A stretch of 64,000 nucleotides of DNA, from NCBI GenBank assembly GCA_016745215.1, contig CP050890.1, forward strand, positions 2,170,001-2,234,000, read 5' to 3'. Numbering within the stretch: the stretch's first letter is position 1; every line of letters begins with the position of its first letter. The notes beneath the pieces were generated by a model. The model did not search any database and was not told the origin of the DNA. It worked only from the letters and a program-made list of their open reading frames with translations. Source of the stretch: Thiohalocapsa sp. PB-PSB1 (GTDB lineage Bacteria > Pseudomonadota > Gammaproteobacteria > Chromatiales > Chromatiaceae). Made by a program: the position numbers and the translations under genes. Below, in pieces: positions 8,200 to 16,450 of this stretch.

Positions 8200-8255
8200 C
8201 GCGAAAATTGAGCACGGTTCCTTTTCCACGGTCTCGGGTGACTTGGGTGCCGAGG

Positions 8256-9518
8256 ATGCGCAACGCTTCGCGCGGCGTTACGGCAACGCCTGCTCGAGCG
8301 AGTGTGGCCCCGGCAATCAAACGATTGAAACCGGTACTGGAGCGCGCCGAGGTTCTGTGTCGCGAGCGCGGCGTGCGGTTTACCGAACAACGCAAGACCG
8401 TTCTGCGACTGGTGTGTGCCTCTGACAAGCCGATCAGCGCCTATGAGCTGCTGGATCAGATGCGCGGCGTGGTGAAGAACCCCGCACCGCCGACGGTCTA
8501 CCGGGCGTTGGACTTCCTGCTAGAGCAGGGGCTGGTGCACAAGCTCGAAAGCCTGCACGCCTACGTGGGCTGCACGCACCCGGATCATCCGCACGCGAGT
8601 CAGTTCCTGATCTGTGAGGACTGCGGCGAGGTGACCGAGGTCAAGGATGTCAGCGTGGCCGAAAGCCTGCGGACCTCAGGTCAAGCCCTCGGTTTCCGTA
8701 CCAAGCGACCGATCGTCGAGGTGCTGGGAACCTGCGCGCGGTGCGACGCGAAGCAGGACCGGCAGGCCGAATCCAAATCGGACCCCGTCAACCAACATGA
8801 GTCGGAGATGCCGACCATATCCCTTGAGCAAACAGCAATCCAAGAGGAGCATGACATGCCCGCAGCCAACGACAAGATCGCCGTCGCCATCGAAAAGCTA
8901 AACAGCCAGCTACCGCTGCAGGCCCGCCAGCAAGCGCTGCCCCCGGCGCTGTTGTCGGCCCACCGCGCCATCCTGCGCACCCTGGCCGAGGAGGGCCGGA
9001 CCCTCACCAACGACGAGCTGGCGAACCTGGTGGGTGCCGACGGCGTGGCGGCCGCCATCGAACGCCTGGGCGGCGACGACCTGGTGGTGCTCGACGCCGA
9101 CAAGACCAAGGTGCTGGGGGCCTACCCCATGACGACGGAGGAGACCGTCCATCACCTGAAAGTGAACGGCCGTGCCGTGAACGCCATCTGTGCCCTGGAC
9201 GCGTTGGTGGTGGCGCCCATGTACGACGCCGAGGTAGCCATCGAGTCCCGCTGCCAGGTCACCGGCGAGCCCATCCGGGTCCACCAGCAGGGGCACCGGA
9301 TCCTGTCCGCCGAGCCCTCCGCCGACGTCCGGGTCGGGGTGCGCTGGCAGCAGCCGGGGGCCTGTGCCGCCCACAGCATGTGCCTGGAGATGGTGTTTCT
9401 CGAGGACGGCGACACCGCCCGCCGGTGGGTAGAAGAGGGCGAGGGCGACAAGACCGAGTTCACCCTCGACGAGGCCGTGGCCTTCGGCGCCAGTTTCTTC
9501 GTGCCGCTGGTGAAGTAG
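8256..9518 (+). CDS. Zur (Fur-family) regulator fused to a MerB-like domain
   Basis: One open frame of 420 codons. Residues about 15-165 are a Fur-family repressor: winged helix (RFTEQRKTVLRLV, PTVYRALDFLLEQGLVHKLE), a Cys/His segment (GCTHPDHPHASQFLICEDCGEV) and the final CARC pair, the Zur pattern. A ~35-residue polar linker follows. Residues from 201 form an organomercurial-lyase-like domain with winged-helix start, AICALDAL (the MerB Cys-x-x-Asp pair) and GACAAHSMC (third Cys). An internal GAGGAG and ATG at 8856 could also give the MerB-like part alone. The start is uncertain; upstream readings overlap dksA2. Confidence 0.85.
   Translation: MRNASRGVTATPARASVAPAIKRLKPVLERAEVLCRERGVRFTEQRKTVLRLVCASDKPISAYELLDQMRGVVKNPAPPTVYRALDFLLEQGLVHKLESLHAYVGCTHPDHPHASQFLICEDCGEVTEVKDVSVAESLRTSGQALGFRTKRPIVEVLGTCARCDAKQDRQAESKSDPVNQHESEMPTISLEQTAIQEEHDMPAANDKIAVAIEKLNSQLPLQARQQALPPALLSAHRAILRTLAEEGRTLTNDELANLVGADGVAAAIERLGGDDLVVLDADKTKVLGAYPMTTEETVHHLKVNGRAVNAICALDALVVAPMYDAEVAIESRCQVTGEPIRVHQQGHRILSAEPSADVRVGVRWQQPGACAAHSMCLEMVFLEDGDTARRWVEEGEGDKTEFTLDEAVAFGASFFVPLVK
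8844..8858 (+). promoter_or_regulatory. internal ribosome binding site and start for the MerB-like domain
   Basis: GAGGAG at 8844-8849, six bases before ATG at 8856, lies in frame inside the Zur-MerB gene exactly at the domain boundary (MPAANDKIAV). It suggests that the lyase-like domain is also, or was formerly, translated separately. Confidence 0.6.
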
Positions 9519-9606
9519 CGGCTCCAACGCCCGTCTTAGGCGTGTCACAGTCACGAAGGCGGCGATGCGTCCATCGCAAATCGAACACTGCAACGAGGAA
9601 ACGACG

Positions 9607-9984
9607 ATGAAAGTAGCCTACATCTTCCGCTCTGACATGGCCTCTACGTTTCAGCTCGCCACCATGATTTTGCCCCAGCTCGAGGGCGGCTATCATGGTG
9701 CCGACGTCGTTGGGATGTTCTTCTTCGATGACAACACCTTCGTGCTTCGCGCAGGTGACCCCATCGGGGAACGCCTGGCGAAGATTGCGCGCGAACGCGG
9801 GATCCTGTTGATGATGTGTGATCAGTGCGCCGTGCGCCGCAACTTGGCTGAAGGCACCTTTGAACAGTGCGGGAAAGGTGACGTCACGGCGAAGGGAACC
9901 GTCGAGGGGGTGACTGCTGGCTGTTTTCCTCAGCTCTACGAAGCACTGGGCAGCAATCCGCCTGACCAGGTCATCACCCTCTGA
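9607..9984 (+). CDS. DsrE-like sulfur-carrier family protein
   Basis: A 125-residue protein of DsrE/F fold: N-terminal beta strand VAYIFRSDM, a FFFDDNTF segment, MMCDQCAVRR with the CxxC-like Cys pair at about residues 74-77, and a C-terminal Cys (AGCFPQLYE). DsrE-like proteins carry persulfide or bind thiol-reactive metals. I recall NCBI naming a DsrE-related protein (SaoD) that co-occurs with a MerB-like lyase (SaoL); this pair could be similar, but the other Sao parts are not seen here. Start chosen for the family N-terminus. Confidence 0.75.
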   Translation: MKVAYIFRSDMASTFQLATMILPQLEGGYHGADVVGMFFFDDNTFVLRAGDPIGERLAKIARERGILLMMCDQCAVRRNLAEGTFEQCGKGDVTAKGTVEGVTAGCFPQLYEALGSNPPDQVITL

Positions 9985-10135
9985 TTCGGAAAGGCAGCGG
10001 CCTTCTCCAAGTGGAGGACGCCGTGCCTCTAGCCATCGACGCAAGGGGAGGGTCGTGAGCTCGTTCCAGGTAGACGTCGGAATTCTTGGAGCCGGCAAGA
10101 CCGGGGGCGCCGCAGCGATCGCTATGGAAATAATT

Positions 10136-10187
10136 GGGAACAGACCACGCTTATTCGCGCTTACAGGAGAAACACGTGGTCTGTCCC
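10136..10187. repeat. inverted repeat GGGACAGACCACG type
   Basis: GGGAACAGACCACG and CGTGGTCTGTCCC are separated by about 25 bases. The region 9985-10322 otherwise shows no gene. It also holds GGTTTGACCCCGTTTGC beside GATGCAAGACCCCGTTTT, a short repeated phrase. Confidence 0.6.
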
Positions 10188-10322
10188 AGATCTTGCGTGG
10201 TCCGCCTGCTGGGTCACGACATGGGTCTCGCCTCTTGCCCCAGTGGTTTGACCCCGTTTGCTTTTCTTGCATGTAAAGATGCAAGACCCCGTTTTCATCT
10301 TTCCGTCAACACAAGAACCCAT

Positions 10323-10889
10323 ATGAAACCTCGGCACACAAACCCGCCGGTCAGCGGCACACTCTTTCTCGAGTCGACATCAGGCAAGGACCGGCGCAGC
10401 CTGAGCGCCTCGCTGCGTGGCGGTCTCCACCCGGTCTCAGGGGATACGGCATCCTTCAGCACAGCACCGATCGATACCCCCGGAGTGCCCGAGACCGCTG
10501 TCTGCGCACCGGCAACCTTGCGCCTCGCCGAGGAGTTGTTCGACCGTTGGAACGAGGCCCTCAGAAGCGGCGATGCCCGGCGTGTCAGCGAGTGCTATAC
10601 GGATGATGCGGTCTTGTTGCCCACCGTCTCCAACGTCCCCCGCCTCTCCCGCGGCGAGATTCAGCACTACTTCGAACACTTTCTGCAAAAGCAGCCGCTC
10701 GGCAAGGTCGATCAGCGCAATGTCAAGTTTGGCTGCAACAAGATCACCGATGCCGGCGTGTACACCTTCCGCGTCATCGATGCCGGCAAGACCGAATACG
10801 TGCCGGCGCGCTACACCTTCGTCTACGAGAACCGCGACGGGGAGTGGCTGATCGCCCACCACCATTCATCTTTGATGCCCACGTCATGA
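10323..10889 (+). CDS. NTF2-like (SgcJ/EcaC-type) protein
   Basis: A 188-residue protein. The first ~55 residues are low complexity and unlike the family. The rest is an NTF2/SnoaL fold: LAEELFDRWNEALRSGDARR, YTDDAVLLPTVSN, GEIQHYFEHFLQ and a C-terminal TFVYENRDGEWLIAHHHSS. Such proteins occur beside COG0523 genes in zinc-starvation loci; a substrate is not known. The stop overlaps the start of the next gene (ATGA), so the two are translationally coupled. A start further inside, near 10480, would give only the NTF2 domain. Confidence 0.75.
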   Translation: MKPRHTNPPVSGTLFLESTSGKDRRSLSASLRGGLHPVSGDTASFSTAPIDTPGVPETAVCAPATLRLAEELFDRWNEALRSGDARRVSECYTDDAVLLPTVSNVPRLSRGEIQHYFEHFLQKQPLGKVDQRNVKFGCNKITDAGVYTFRVIDAGKTEYVPARYTFVYENRDGEWLIAHHHSSLMPTS

Positions 10890-12031
10890 CACATCAAGAG
10901 TCGTCCCTATCCGCCGCCCCGGACTCCAGCCTCGTTCCAGTCACATTGCTGACCGGCTTCCTGGGCAGCGGGAAAACCACCGTGCTGAACCAGCTGGTGC
11001 ATCAGCCCGAGCTGTCCGACGCCCTGGTCATCATCAACGAGTTCGGTGAGATGGCGCTCGACCACATGCTGGTCGCCCACAGCATCGAAAACCTGGTGAT
11101 GGAAATGAGCAGCGGCTGTGTGTGCTGCAGCATCCGCAGCGATTTGGTGAAGACGCTGCTCGACATCATCTGGCGATACGCGCACGACCGCCAGCGGCCG
11201 TTCCGGCGCGTGCTCCTCGAGACCACGGGCCTGGCTGACCCGGCGCCGATCATCCATACGCTGATGACCCACCCGCTGATCGCGCAGAGGTACCGGCTCG
11301 ACGGCATTGTGGCCACCGTGGATCTGGCAACCGGGATGCACACCCTGGACCAGCACAAAGAAGCGGTCAAGCAAGCAGCCGTGGCCGATGCGTTGTTGCT
11401 GACCAAGGCCGATCTAGCCACCGACGCCCAACGCAGGGTACTGTTGCACCGGTTGCAGGCCATCAATCCAGCCGCGCCTTGTTGGGAGGTCCGCAAGGGC
11501 GAGATCGCGGCGCAGAAGGTGCTGAGTCTCGGGCTGTTCACCGCCGAGGCAAAATCACCCGACGTGGCGCGCTGGCTCCGCGAAGAAGCCTACGCGGCGC
11601 CGCCGACCCATGGGCACGCCCACGAGCATCAGGATCACGACCATGAGGGTCACGACCACCCTGCGCATGACCCGCACAGCCATGCGCACGCGCACGGCCA
11701 GCATGATACGAACCGGCATAACGACCACATCCGCGCCTTTTGCTTCACCATCGAGCAGCCCATCCCGGAAGAAACCCTGGCTGCCTGGCTCGAGCTGCTG
11801 ATGAGCTTTGTGGGCAGCCATATCTTGCGGGTCAAGGGCATTCTCAACATCGAGGGCAACGCGCAACCGGTTGTCGTACACGGCGTCCAGCACATCTTTC
11901 ACCCGCCTGTCACCTTACCGGCCTGGCCAAGCGAGGATCGTCGTTCGCGCCTCGTGTTCATCACCTACGGCGTCGATAGAGATGTGATCGAAGCGACCTT
12001 CAACGCCTTGGTCGAAGGAGCAGTTGCGTGA
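10886..12031 (+). CDS. COG0523 GTPase with His-rich loop
   Basis: A 381-residue G3E GTPase. Walker A is GFLGSGKTT at about residue 19, the metal motif is SSGCVCCSIRSD, then LLETTGLADPAP and LTKADL. Between the GTPase and CobW_C domains lies a ~45-residue His/Asp-rich stretch (GHAHEHQDHDHEGHDHPAHD, then SHAHAHGQHDTNRH) likely to bind zinc. It overlaps the preceding gene by ATGA and the following cysS by GTGA. With two different COG0523 proteins in one island, client proteins may differ; CysRS directly downstream is a candidate because it needs an active-site zinc. Confidence 0.9.
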   Translation: MTHQESSLSAAPDSSLVPVTLLTGFLGSGKTTVLNQLVHQPELSDALVIINEFGEMALDHMLVAHSIENLVMEMSSGCVCCSIRSDLVKTLLDIIWRYAHDRQRPFRRVLLETTGLADPAPIIHTLMTHPLIAQRYRLDGIVATVDLATGMHTLDQHKEAVKQAAVADALLLTKADLATDAQRRVLLHRLQAINPAAPCWEVRKGEIAAQKVLSLGLFTAEAKSPDVARWLREEAYAAPPTHGHAHEHQDHDHEGHDHPAHDPHSHAHAHGQHDTNRHNDHIRAFCFTIEQPIPEETLAAWLELLMSFVGSHILRVKGILNIEGNAQPVVVHGVQHIFHPPVTLPAWPSEDRRSRLVFITYGVDRDVIEATFNALVEGAVA

Positions 12032-13443
12032 GCACGCCGATTCGTCTTCACAACACACTGACCCGGACGAAGGAGCCGTTGCAGACCGAACGGCCCGATC
12101 GGGTGACGATGTATGTCTGCGGTCCCACGGTCTACAACTACGCCCATATCGGCAACGCCCGGCCCGCGGTGGTGTTCGACCTGTTGTCACGGCTGCTGCG
12201 GCATGACTACCCCGAGGTGATCTACGCGCGCAACTTCACCGACGTTGATGACAAGATCAACGCGGCGGCCGCCGCTGCTGGCGTATCCATCGCTACCGTC
12301 ACGGACCGCTATATCGCCGCTTACCACGAGGACATGCAGGCACTGGGTGTGCTGACGCCCGACCTGGAGCCACGCGTCACCGGGCACATCCCCGCCATCA
12401 TCGAACTGGTCCAGACCTTGATCGCACGAGGCCATGCCTACGTCGAACAGGGGCATGTGCTGTTTCACGTGCCGTCTTATCTCGCGTATGGACAGCTTGC
12501 GAGGCGGCGCACCGACGACATGCTTGCGGGCGCGCGCGTAGAGGTTGCACCGTACAAGCGTGACCCGTTGGACTTCGTGCTGTGGAAACCCTCGACACCC
12601 GACCTACCCGGCTGGGATAGCCCCTGGGGCCGGGGTCGCCCGGGCTGGCACATCGAATGTTCGGCCATGATCGGCCAGCACCTAGGCCATACCATCGACA
12701 TTCACGGTGGCGGGCAGGACCTGATCTTCCCGCACCACGAAAACGAGATCGCTCAAGGCACCTGCGCCCACGGCGTGCTCTACTGTCGCACCTGGGTGCA
12801 CAACAGCTTCGTCACGGTGGATGGGCAGAAGATGTCCAAGTCCCTCGGCAACGTGCTGCTGCTGCGCGATCTGCTGGACAAGGCGCCGGGCGAAGCCATC
12901 CGCCTGGCGTTGCTCTCCACCCACTACCGGCGGCCGCTGGACTGGAATGCGCAGCGCCTTCTGGCTGCGCGGCAGACTCTGACGCGTTACTACGAAAGCC
13001 TGTCAAAGGTCGCGCATATTGCTGCCCTGCCGCAGGCCGAATCGGACCCGGCGCTGCTGGAGTCTCTGAGGAACGACCTCAATGTCCCTGGCGCATTGGC
13101 GCGGCTGCGCGTGCTGCTGACGCAACTGGACGATGCAGACACGGATGCGCGGCGGGCGCACGCCAAATCCGTTCTACTGGCATCCGCCGGGATGATGGGA
13201 TTGCTGCAGCAGGCGCCGCAAGCGGCCTTGGCGGCGCTGCGACCGGCGCTATTGGCAGCATCCACGCAATCGTCCGACGACACTCGGATCAAAGCCCTGC
13301 TGGCTGAGCGCGAGCAAGCACGCCGAGACCGAGATTTTGCCAAAGCGGACGCGCTGCGCGAGGAACTGGAGGCTGCGGGCTTCATGGTCGAGGACACCCC
13401 TGAGGGCCCGGTGCTGCGGCGGGCCGTGAAGGAATCCGCATGA
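12028..13443 (+). CDS. cysS2: cysteinyl-tRNA synthetase, regulon paralogue
   Basis: A 471-residue class I synthetase charging tRNA-Cys. Seen: YVCGPTVYNYAHIGNARP (zinc Cys and HIGH-type motif), WHIECSAM (second zinc Cys), FPHHENEIAQ (zinc His and Glu) and KMSKSLGN. All four canonical zinc ligands are present, so unlike DksA2 it is not made zinc-free by loss of ligands. The start is GTG at 12028 overlapping the COG0523 stop, with GAAGGAG upstream. A second CysRS in Zur-controlled loci is a known pattern. Assignment as a paralogue assumes a housekeeping cysS elsewhere. Confidence 0.9.
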   Translation: MSTPIRLHNTLTRTKEPLQTERPDRVTMYVCGPTVYNYAHIGNARPAVVFDLLSRLLRHDYPEVIYARNFTDVDDKINAAAAAAGVSIATVTDRYIAAYHEDMQALGVLTPDLEPRVTGHIPAIIELVQTLIARGHAYVEQGHVLFHVPSYLAYGQLARRRTDDMLAGARVEVAPYKRDPLDFVLWKPSTPDLPGWDSPWGRGRPGWHIECSAMIGQHLGHTIDIHGGGQDLIFPHHENEIAQGTCAHGVLYCRTWVHNSFVTVDGQKMSKSLGNVLLLRDLLDKAPGEAIRLALLSTHYRRPLDWNAQRLLAARQTLTRYYESLSKVAHIAALPQAESDPALLESLRNDLNVPGALARLRVLLTQLDDADTDARRAHAKSVLLASAGMMGLLQQAPQAALAALRPALLAASTQSSDDTRIKALLAEREQARRDRDFAKADALREELEAAGFMVEDTPEGPVLRRAVKESA

Positions 13444-13694
13444 AACGCTGGCCGGCCAATCTACTGGTGCTGCTGGTGCGCGGCTACCAACTGTTCATCA
13501 GCCCGATGCTCGGCCCGCACTGCCGATTTCACCCCACCTGCTCGCAATACGCCATCGAGGCATTACAAGTACATGGTGTGATCAAGGGATCGTGGCTCAC
13601 GCTGCTGCGCCTCGGGCGCTGTCATCCCCTGCATCCGGGTGGCTACGACCCCGTGCCGCCTGGCAGCTCCCGCGAGGGAGACGGCATGTGCTGA
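13440..13694 (+). CDS. yidD: membrane protein insertion efficiency factor YidD
   Basis: An 84-residue YidD: LVRGYQLFISPMLGPHCRFH, PTCSQYAIEA and a C-terminal RCHPLHPGGYDPVP, with the three conserved Cys. YidD normally sits between rnpA and yidC. Finding it here, overlapping cysS by ATGA and the next gene by a few bases, suggests a second copy recruited to this operon. The coding frame is intact. Confidence 0.9.
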   Translation: MKRWPANLLVLLVRGYQLFISPMLGPHCRFHPTCSQYAIEALQVHGVIKGSWLTLLRLGRCHPLHPGGYDPVPPGSSREGDGMC

Positions 13695-13903
13695 TCCGCA
13701 AGCCGTTCAGGCTCGAAAACGCCCACATCGTGCGCGGATGCAGCACGCGGCAATGTTCGCATTCGATCCACGGGCATTCCTACAGGGTCGAGCTGCTGCT
13801 GGAGGCACATGCGTTCGACAATGGCCAGATAGTCCATGACTTCGGCCTGCTAAAGGGTTACGTGTGCTACCTGATCGACGTCTTCGACGATGCATGCGCC
13901 TGA
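13688..13903 (+). pseudogene. queD: truncated 6-carboxytetrahydropterin synthase (QueD-like)
   Basis: A GTG start overlaps the yidD stop. The visible part is the N-terminal half of the PTPS/QueD fold: FRLENAHIV, CSTRQCSHSIHGHSYRVELL (metal-binding His pair HGH) and QIVHDFGLLKGYVCYLID. The frame then ends after DVFDDACA. Full QueD proteins are about 120 residues and continue with an LDH-x-LN motif and a PTxENxA motif, neither of which is recognisable downstream in any frame. QueD paralogues occur in Zur regulons, which fits the context. Confidence 0.7.
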
Positions 13904-14031
13904 ATGCTTCGAGCGCCTCGGTAGTCTCGCCCAGATGAATCCGCCGGTGCAAGACGATCCGCTTTCTGGAAACACCTGATGAAACGACCGTGGGTGTTTG
14001 AATCATGACACCGAATCCAAGGAGAAACCGC

Positions 14032-14544
14032 ATGAGCAACCCATCCAATCAACCCGAAACCGAACCCACGGCCGCGATCGATTTTGCGTCTCGGACCTCG
14101 ATCGAGCAAGTCGAAGAGGGCCAGGATCTTGCCCCCAAGTTTGATCGCGATGGCCTGATTGCCTGCGTGACCACCGATGCAACGAGTGGCGAAGTCCTGA
14201 TGCTGGGCTACATGAACCGCGAAGCCCTGGAGAAAACGATACTCACCGGCGAGGCGTATTACTGGAGCCGCAGCCGGCAGGTACTCTGGCACAAGGGAGC
14301 GACCAGCGGCTTGGTTCAACGGGTCGTCGAGATGCGTATCGACGACGATCAGGATGCCGTGTGGCTGCGTGTTTCGCTTGCGGCCGGCACGCACAGCGCC
14401 CCCGCCAGTTGCCATGTCGGCTACCGCAGCTGCTTCTACCGCACCGTCGAACTGAAGACAGGCAAGATTGGCTACGCGGAAACGGAAAAGACCTTCGACC
14501 CCAAGCAGGTCTACGGCGATGCTCCCAATCCCACCGTGCTGTGA
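14032..14544 (+). CDS. hisI2: phosphoribosyl-AMP cyclohydrolase paralogue (HisI-like)
   Basis: A 170-residue protein. The first ~35 residues are extra; then the HisI core follows: LIACVTTDATSGEVLMLGYM, YYWSRSRQVLWHKGATSG and SCHVGYRSCFYR (Cys pair). The Asp cluster usually written D-C-D-x-D reads DDDQD, so a Cys often found there is Asp. HisI hydrolyses PR-AMP in histidine synthesis and needs zinc; duplicated HisI in zinc-starvation loci is known. AAGGAG lies eight bases before the start. A fused hisHF gene is present at 57812 in a different context. Confidence 0.85.
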   Translation: MSNPSNQPETEPTAAIDFASRTSIEQVEEGQDLAPKFDRDGLIACVTTDATSGEVLMLGYMNREALEKTILTGEAYYWSRSRQVLWHKGATSGLVQRVVEMRIDDDQDAVWLRVSLAAGTHSAPASCHVGYRSCFYRTVELKTGKIGYAETEKTFDPKQVYGDAPNPTVL

Positions 14545-15239
14545 CCAAGGGGGCAAGATCAGAGGCCTACCTGTTCCAAAGGATCTATCGCATCACCAAT
14601 TCATCGACTCATTGTTTGCGGGCGCCGGCCTAGCGGAGGCGATGCAGCTCACGAGGCAAAGGCGCCATGTTGGGCGTGATCAGTCGGATTTGGGGCCATG
14701 AACACCCCACATACCGCAAAGCCGCCACGCTTTTCGCTGAATAGTATGTTTCCGACGACACCCTCAGTAAGGCCATGCTGGCCTTCGACGGAGGTACAGA
14801 CGCAACGCCCCGTTATCTACTGCTCGCAACGGCAGGCGCTTTCGAGGCAGACGGGGTGAAGGACCGGGGTGAAGGACAACCCAATTTACCGGCAAATTCT
14901 GCCGCACATGAAGACAGCGGAGGGCTACCCGAACCAGGGCATCCCGGAAGCGCGCGCGAAGGGCCTGCTGCGCATTCGCACCAATGAAGCACTTGGGCAC
15001 TGCCCTGGACTCACCTGCGAGTGATCTGAACGAGCCGAACTCCGTCGCGCATCCGCTGCGCTGTTGCGTCCCGGATTCCTCGGGATGGGCACTCATGGTC
15101 GAGCCTGCGGCGCGCTTGTTCGATCGCGAACGGGCACCGCGATCAGGTCGTGATCGAGGCTTCCGGTGATGTCCACTCATGGATAGGAGAGCGCTAAAAA
15201 CCGCGGGAGTCTGGTTATTCTCAACCGGCGCGCCTCTAA
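14545..15239. other. no gene recognised
   Basis: I see no open frame with convincing coding character, no RNA gene and no clear terminator. The composition stays GC-rich, and fragments such as MLAFDGGTDATP are short. It may be decayed mobile DNA between the zinc island and the repeat module. Confidence 0.4.
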
Positions 15240-15600
15240 ATACTGGAAGCGCCGGCCTACTGGGAGCGCCGGCTTTCCAGCCGGCCTACTGGGAGCGCCG
15301 GCTTTCCAGCCGGCCTCGCCTGATGCGGGCTCGATGCCCGCATCAGGCGATCTTGCGGTCGGCACCACTTGGCGCGTCCTCTCCCGCATGTTCATCTCGG
15401 ATGGAAGTGGCCCAGGTTTGAAGAGTTTCGCCATATCCTACGTCTTTGGCACGGCATTGAGCCGTGCCAAAGCCGAGCCGGCTAGAAAGCCGGCGCTCCC
15501 AGTGCGCGGTGCCAAACACGAGCCGGCTAGAAAGCCGGCGCTCCCAGTGCGCGGTGCCAAACACGAGCCGGCTAGAAAGCCGGCGATCCCAGTGCGCCGT
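15240..15600. repeat. GC-rich tandem array and hairpin module, copy B
   Basis: Two to three forward units (CTACTGGGAGCGCCGGC plus TTTCCAGCCGGC), the hairpin GCCTGATGCGGGC / GCCCGCATCAGGC at 15318-15348, the palindrome TTTGGCACGGC / GCCGTGCCAAAG, then three inverted units of about 46 bp (GAGCCGGCTAGAAAGCCGGC followed by GCTCCCAGTGCGCGGTGCC). The conserved minus-strand frame MAKLFKPGPLPSEMNMRERT starts at 15434. The right end runs straight into the exonuclease coding sequence. Confidence 0.85.
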
Positions 15601-15608
15601 GTCAAAGA

Positions 15609-16118
15609 CAAACCGTCTACCTCGACCTGGAAACCACGGGCCTGCATCCATCTGAAGATGAGATCGTCGAGATCGGCATCCTCGACGACCAGGGTCAGCC
15701 CCTGCTGGACACCCTGGTGCGGCCGATCCGGCATACCAGCTGGCCCGAAGCAGAATACATCAACGGCATCAGCCCCGAAGATGTGGCTTCAGCGCCAGTC
15801 CTATCCGATCTCCGATCCCAGATCATCGAGGCCGTCACCGGCACAAGGGTCGTTATCTACAACGCCGCTTTCGACAGCGCATTCCTTGCCTCGGAGTTAC
15901 GGACTGCCGCGGAAATCGAATGCGCGATGCTGGCGTTCGCCGAGGTCTATGGCGAGTGGAACCCCTACCACGAAGACTGGCGTTGGCAACGACTTTACGT
16001 CGCCGCCGCTCACGTTGGCTTCGAATGGCCCGGCTCCAGTCATCGTGCGATCCACGACTGTGCAGCCACGAGAGCAGTCTGGCGGTACATCAGTAATCGA
16101 CGCCCGCGTGCGGGATAG
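15609..16118 (+). pseudogene. DEDDh 3'-5' exonuclease without its start codon, copy 1
   Basis: The frame reads QTVYLDLETTGL at once (DxE, motif I of the DnaQ fold), then VVIYNAAFDSAFL (motif II, with D) and SSHRAIHDCAATRAVW (H-x4-D, motif III), about 169 codons. Upstream in frame lie only array-derived codons and then TAG; no ATG, GTG or TTG precedes motif I. A GTG at 15717 would drop the catalytic DxE. The repeat array seems to have replaced the native start. The second copy at 39447 has the identical junction. Confidence 0.75.
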
Positions 16119-16279
16119 TCTGAGTGAACTGCAGAACAACCACCGGGCCGTACGTCCCAAGGATCTCGCGCGGCTGCCCGACTTGACTGGCGCTGCATGC
16201 GACATGCGCCCAGCCGATCCGCCGCGCACACGAAGACCCCGGTTACCCCTCGGACATATCGAAGTACAGCAAGAGACCA

Positions 16280-16417
16280 ATGATGATGGTAAATGACCAG
16301 CAACGGAAACCGTTGTCGCCTATTGCCGTAGCCTATCTGGTGAGCGATAAGTTAGTGCCGCGCGAGCTGTATGACCAGGTGAAGGAACGACTAGGCAAAT
16401 CGAGGTTGCCAGCCTAA
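16280..16417 (+). CDS. conserved 45-residue protein, copy 1
   Basis: Three consecutive in-frame ATG codons at 16280, 16283 and 16286 follow a weak AAGAGA. The peptide (VNDQQRKPLSPIAVAYLVSD, then KLVPRELYDQVKERLGKSR) is basic and mostly helical. It recurs at 40118 with one Val-to-Leu change. It lies between the exonuclease and the convergent TPR gene, 33 bases from the TPR stop. Function unknown. Confidence 0.5.
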   Translation: MMMVNDQQRKPLSPIAVAYLVSDKLVPRELYDQVKERLGKSRLPA

Positions 16418-16450
16418 CCTTTCGCCCTGACGTGCTCCCAGGTGCTTCAC

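Noticed and set aside
8079..8255. Start of the Zur-MerB protein inside dksA2
   Set aside because: The frame is open there only because of the codon bias of dksA2; the Fur fold begins after 8256.
13904..14031. Continuation of the QueD-like protein after a frameshift
   Set aside because: None of the three frames shows the LDHxxLN or PTxEN motifs, so a simple frameshift cannot be claimed.
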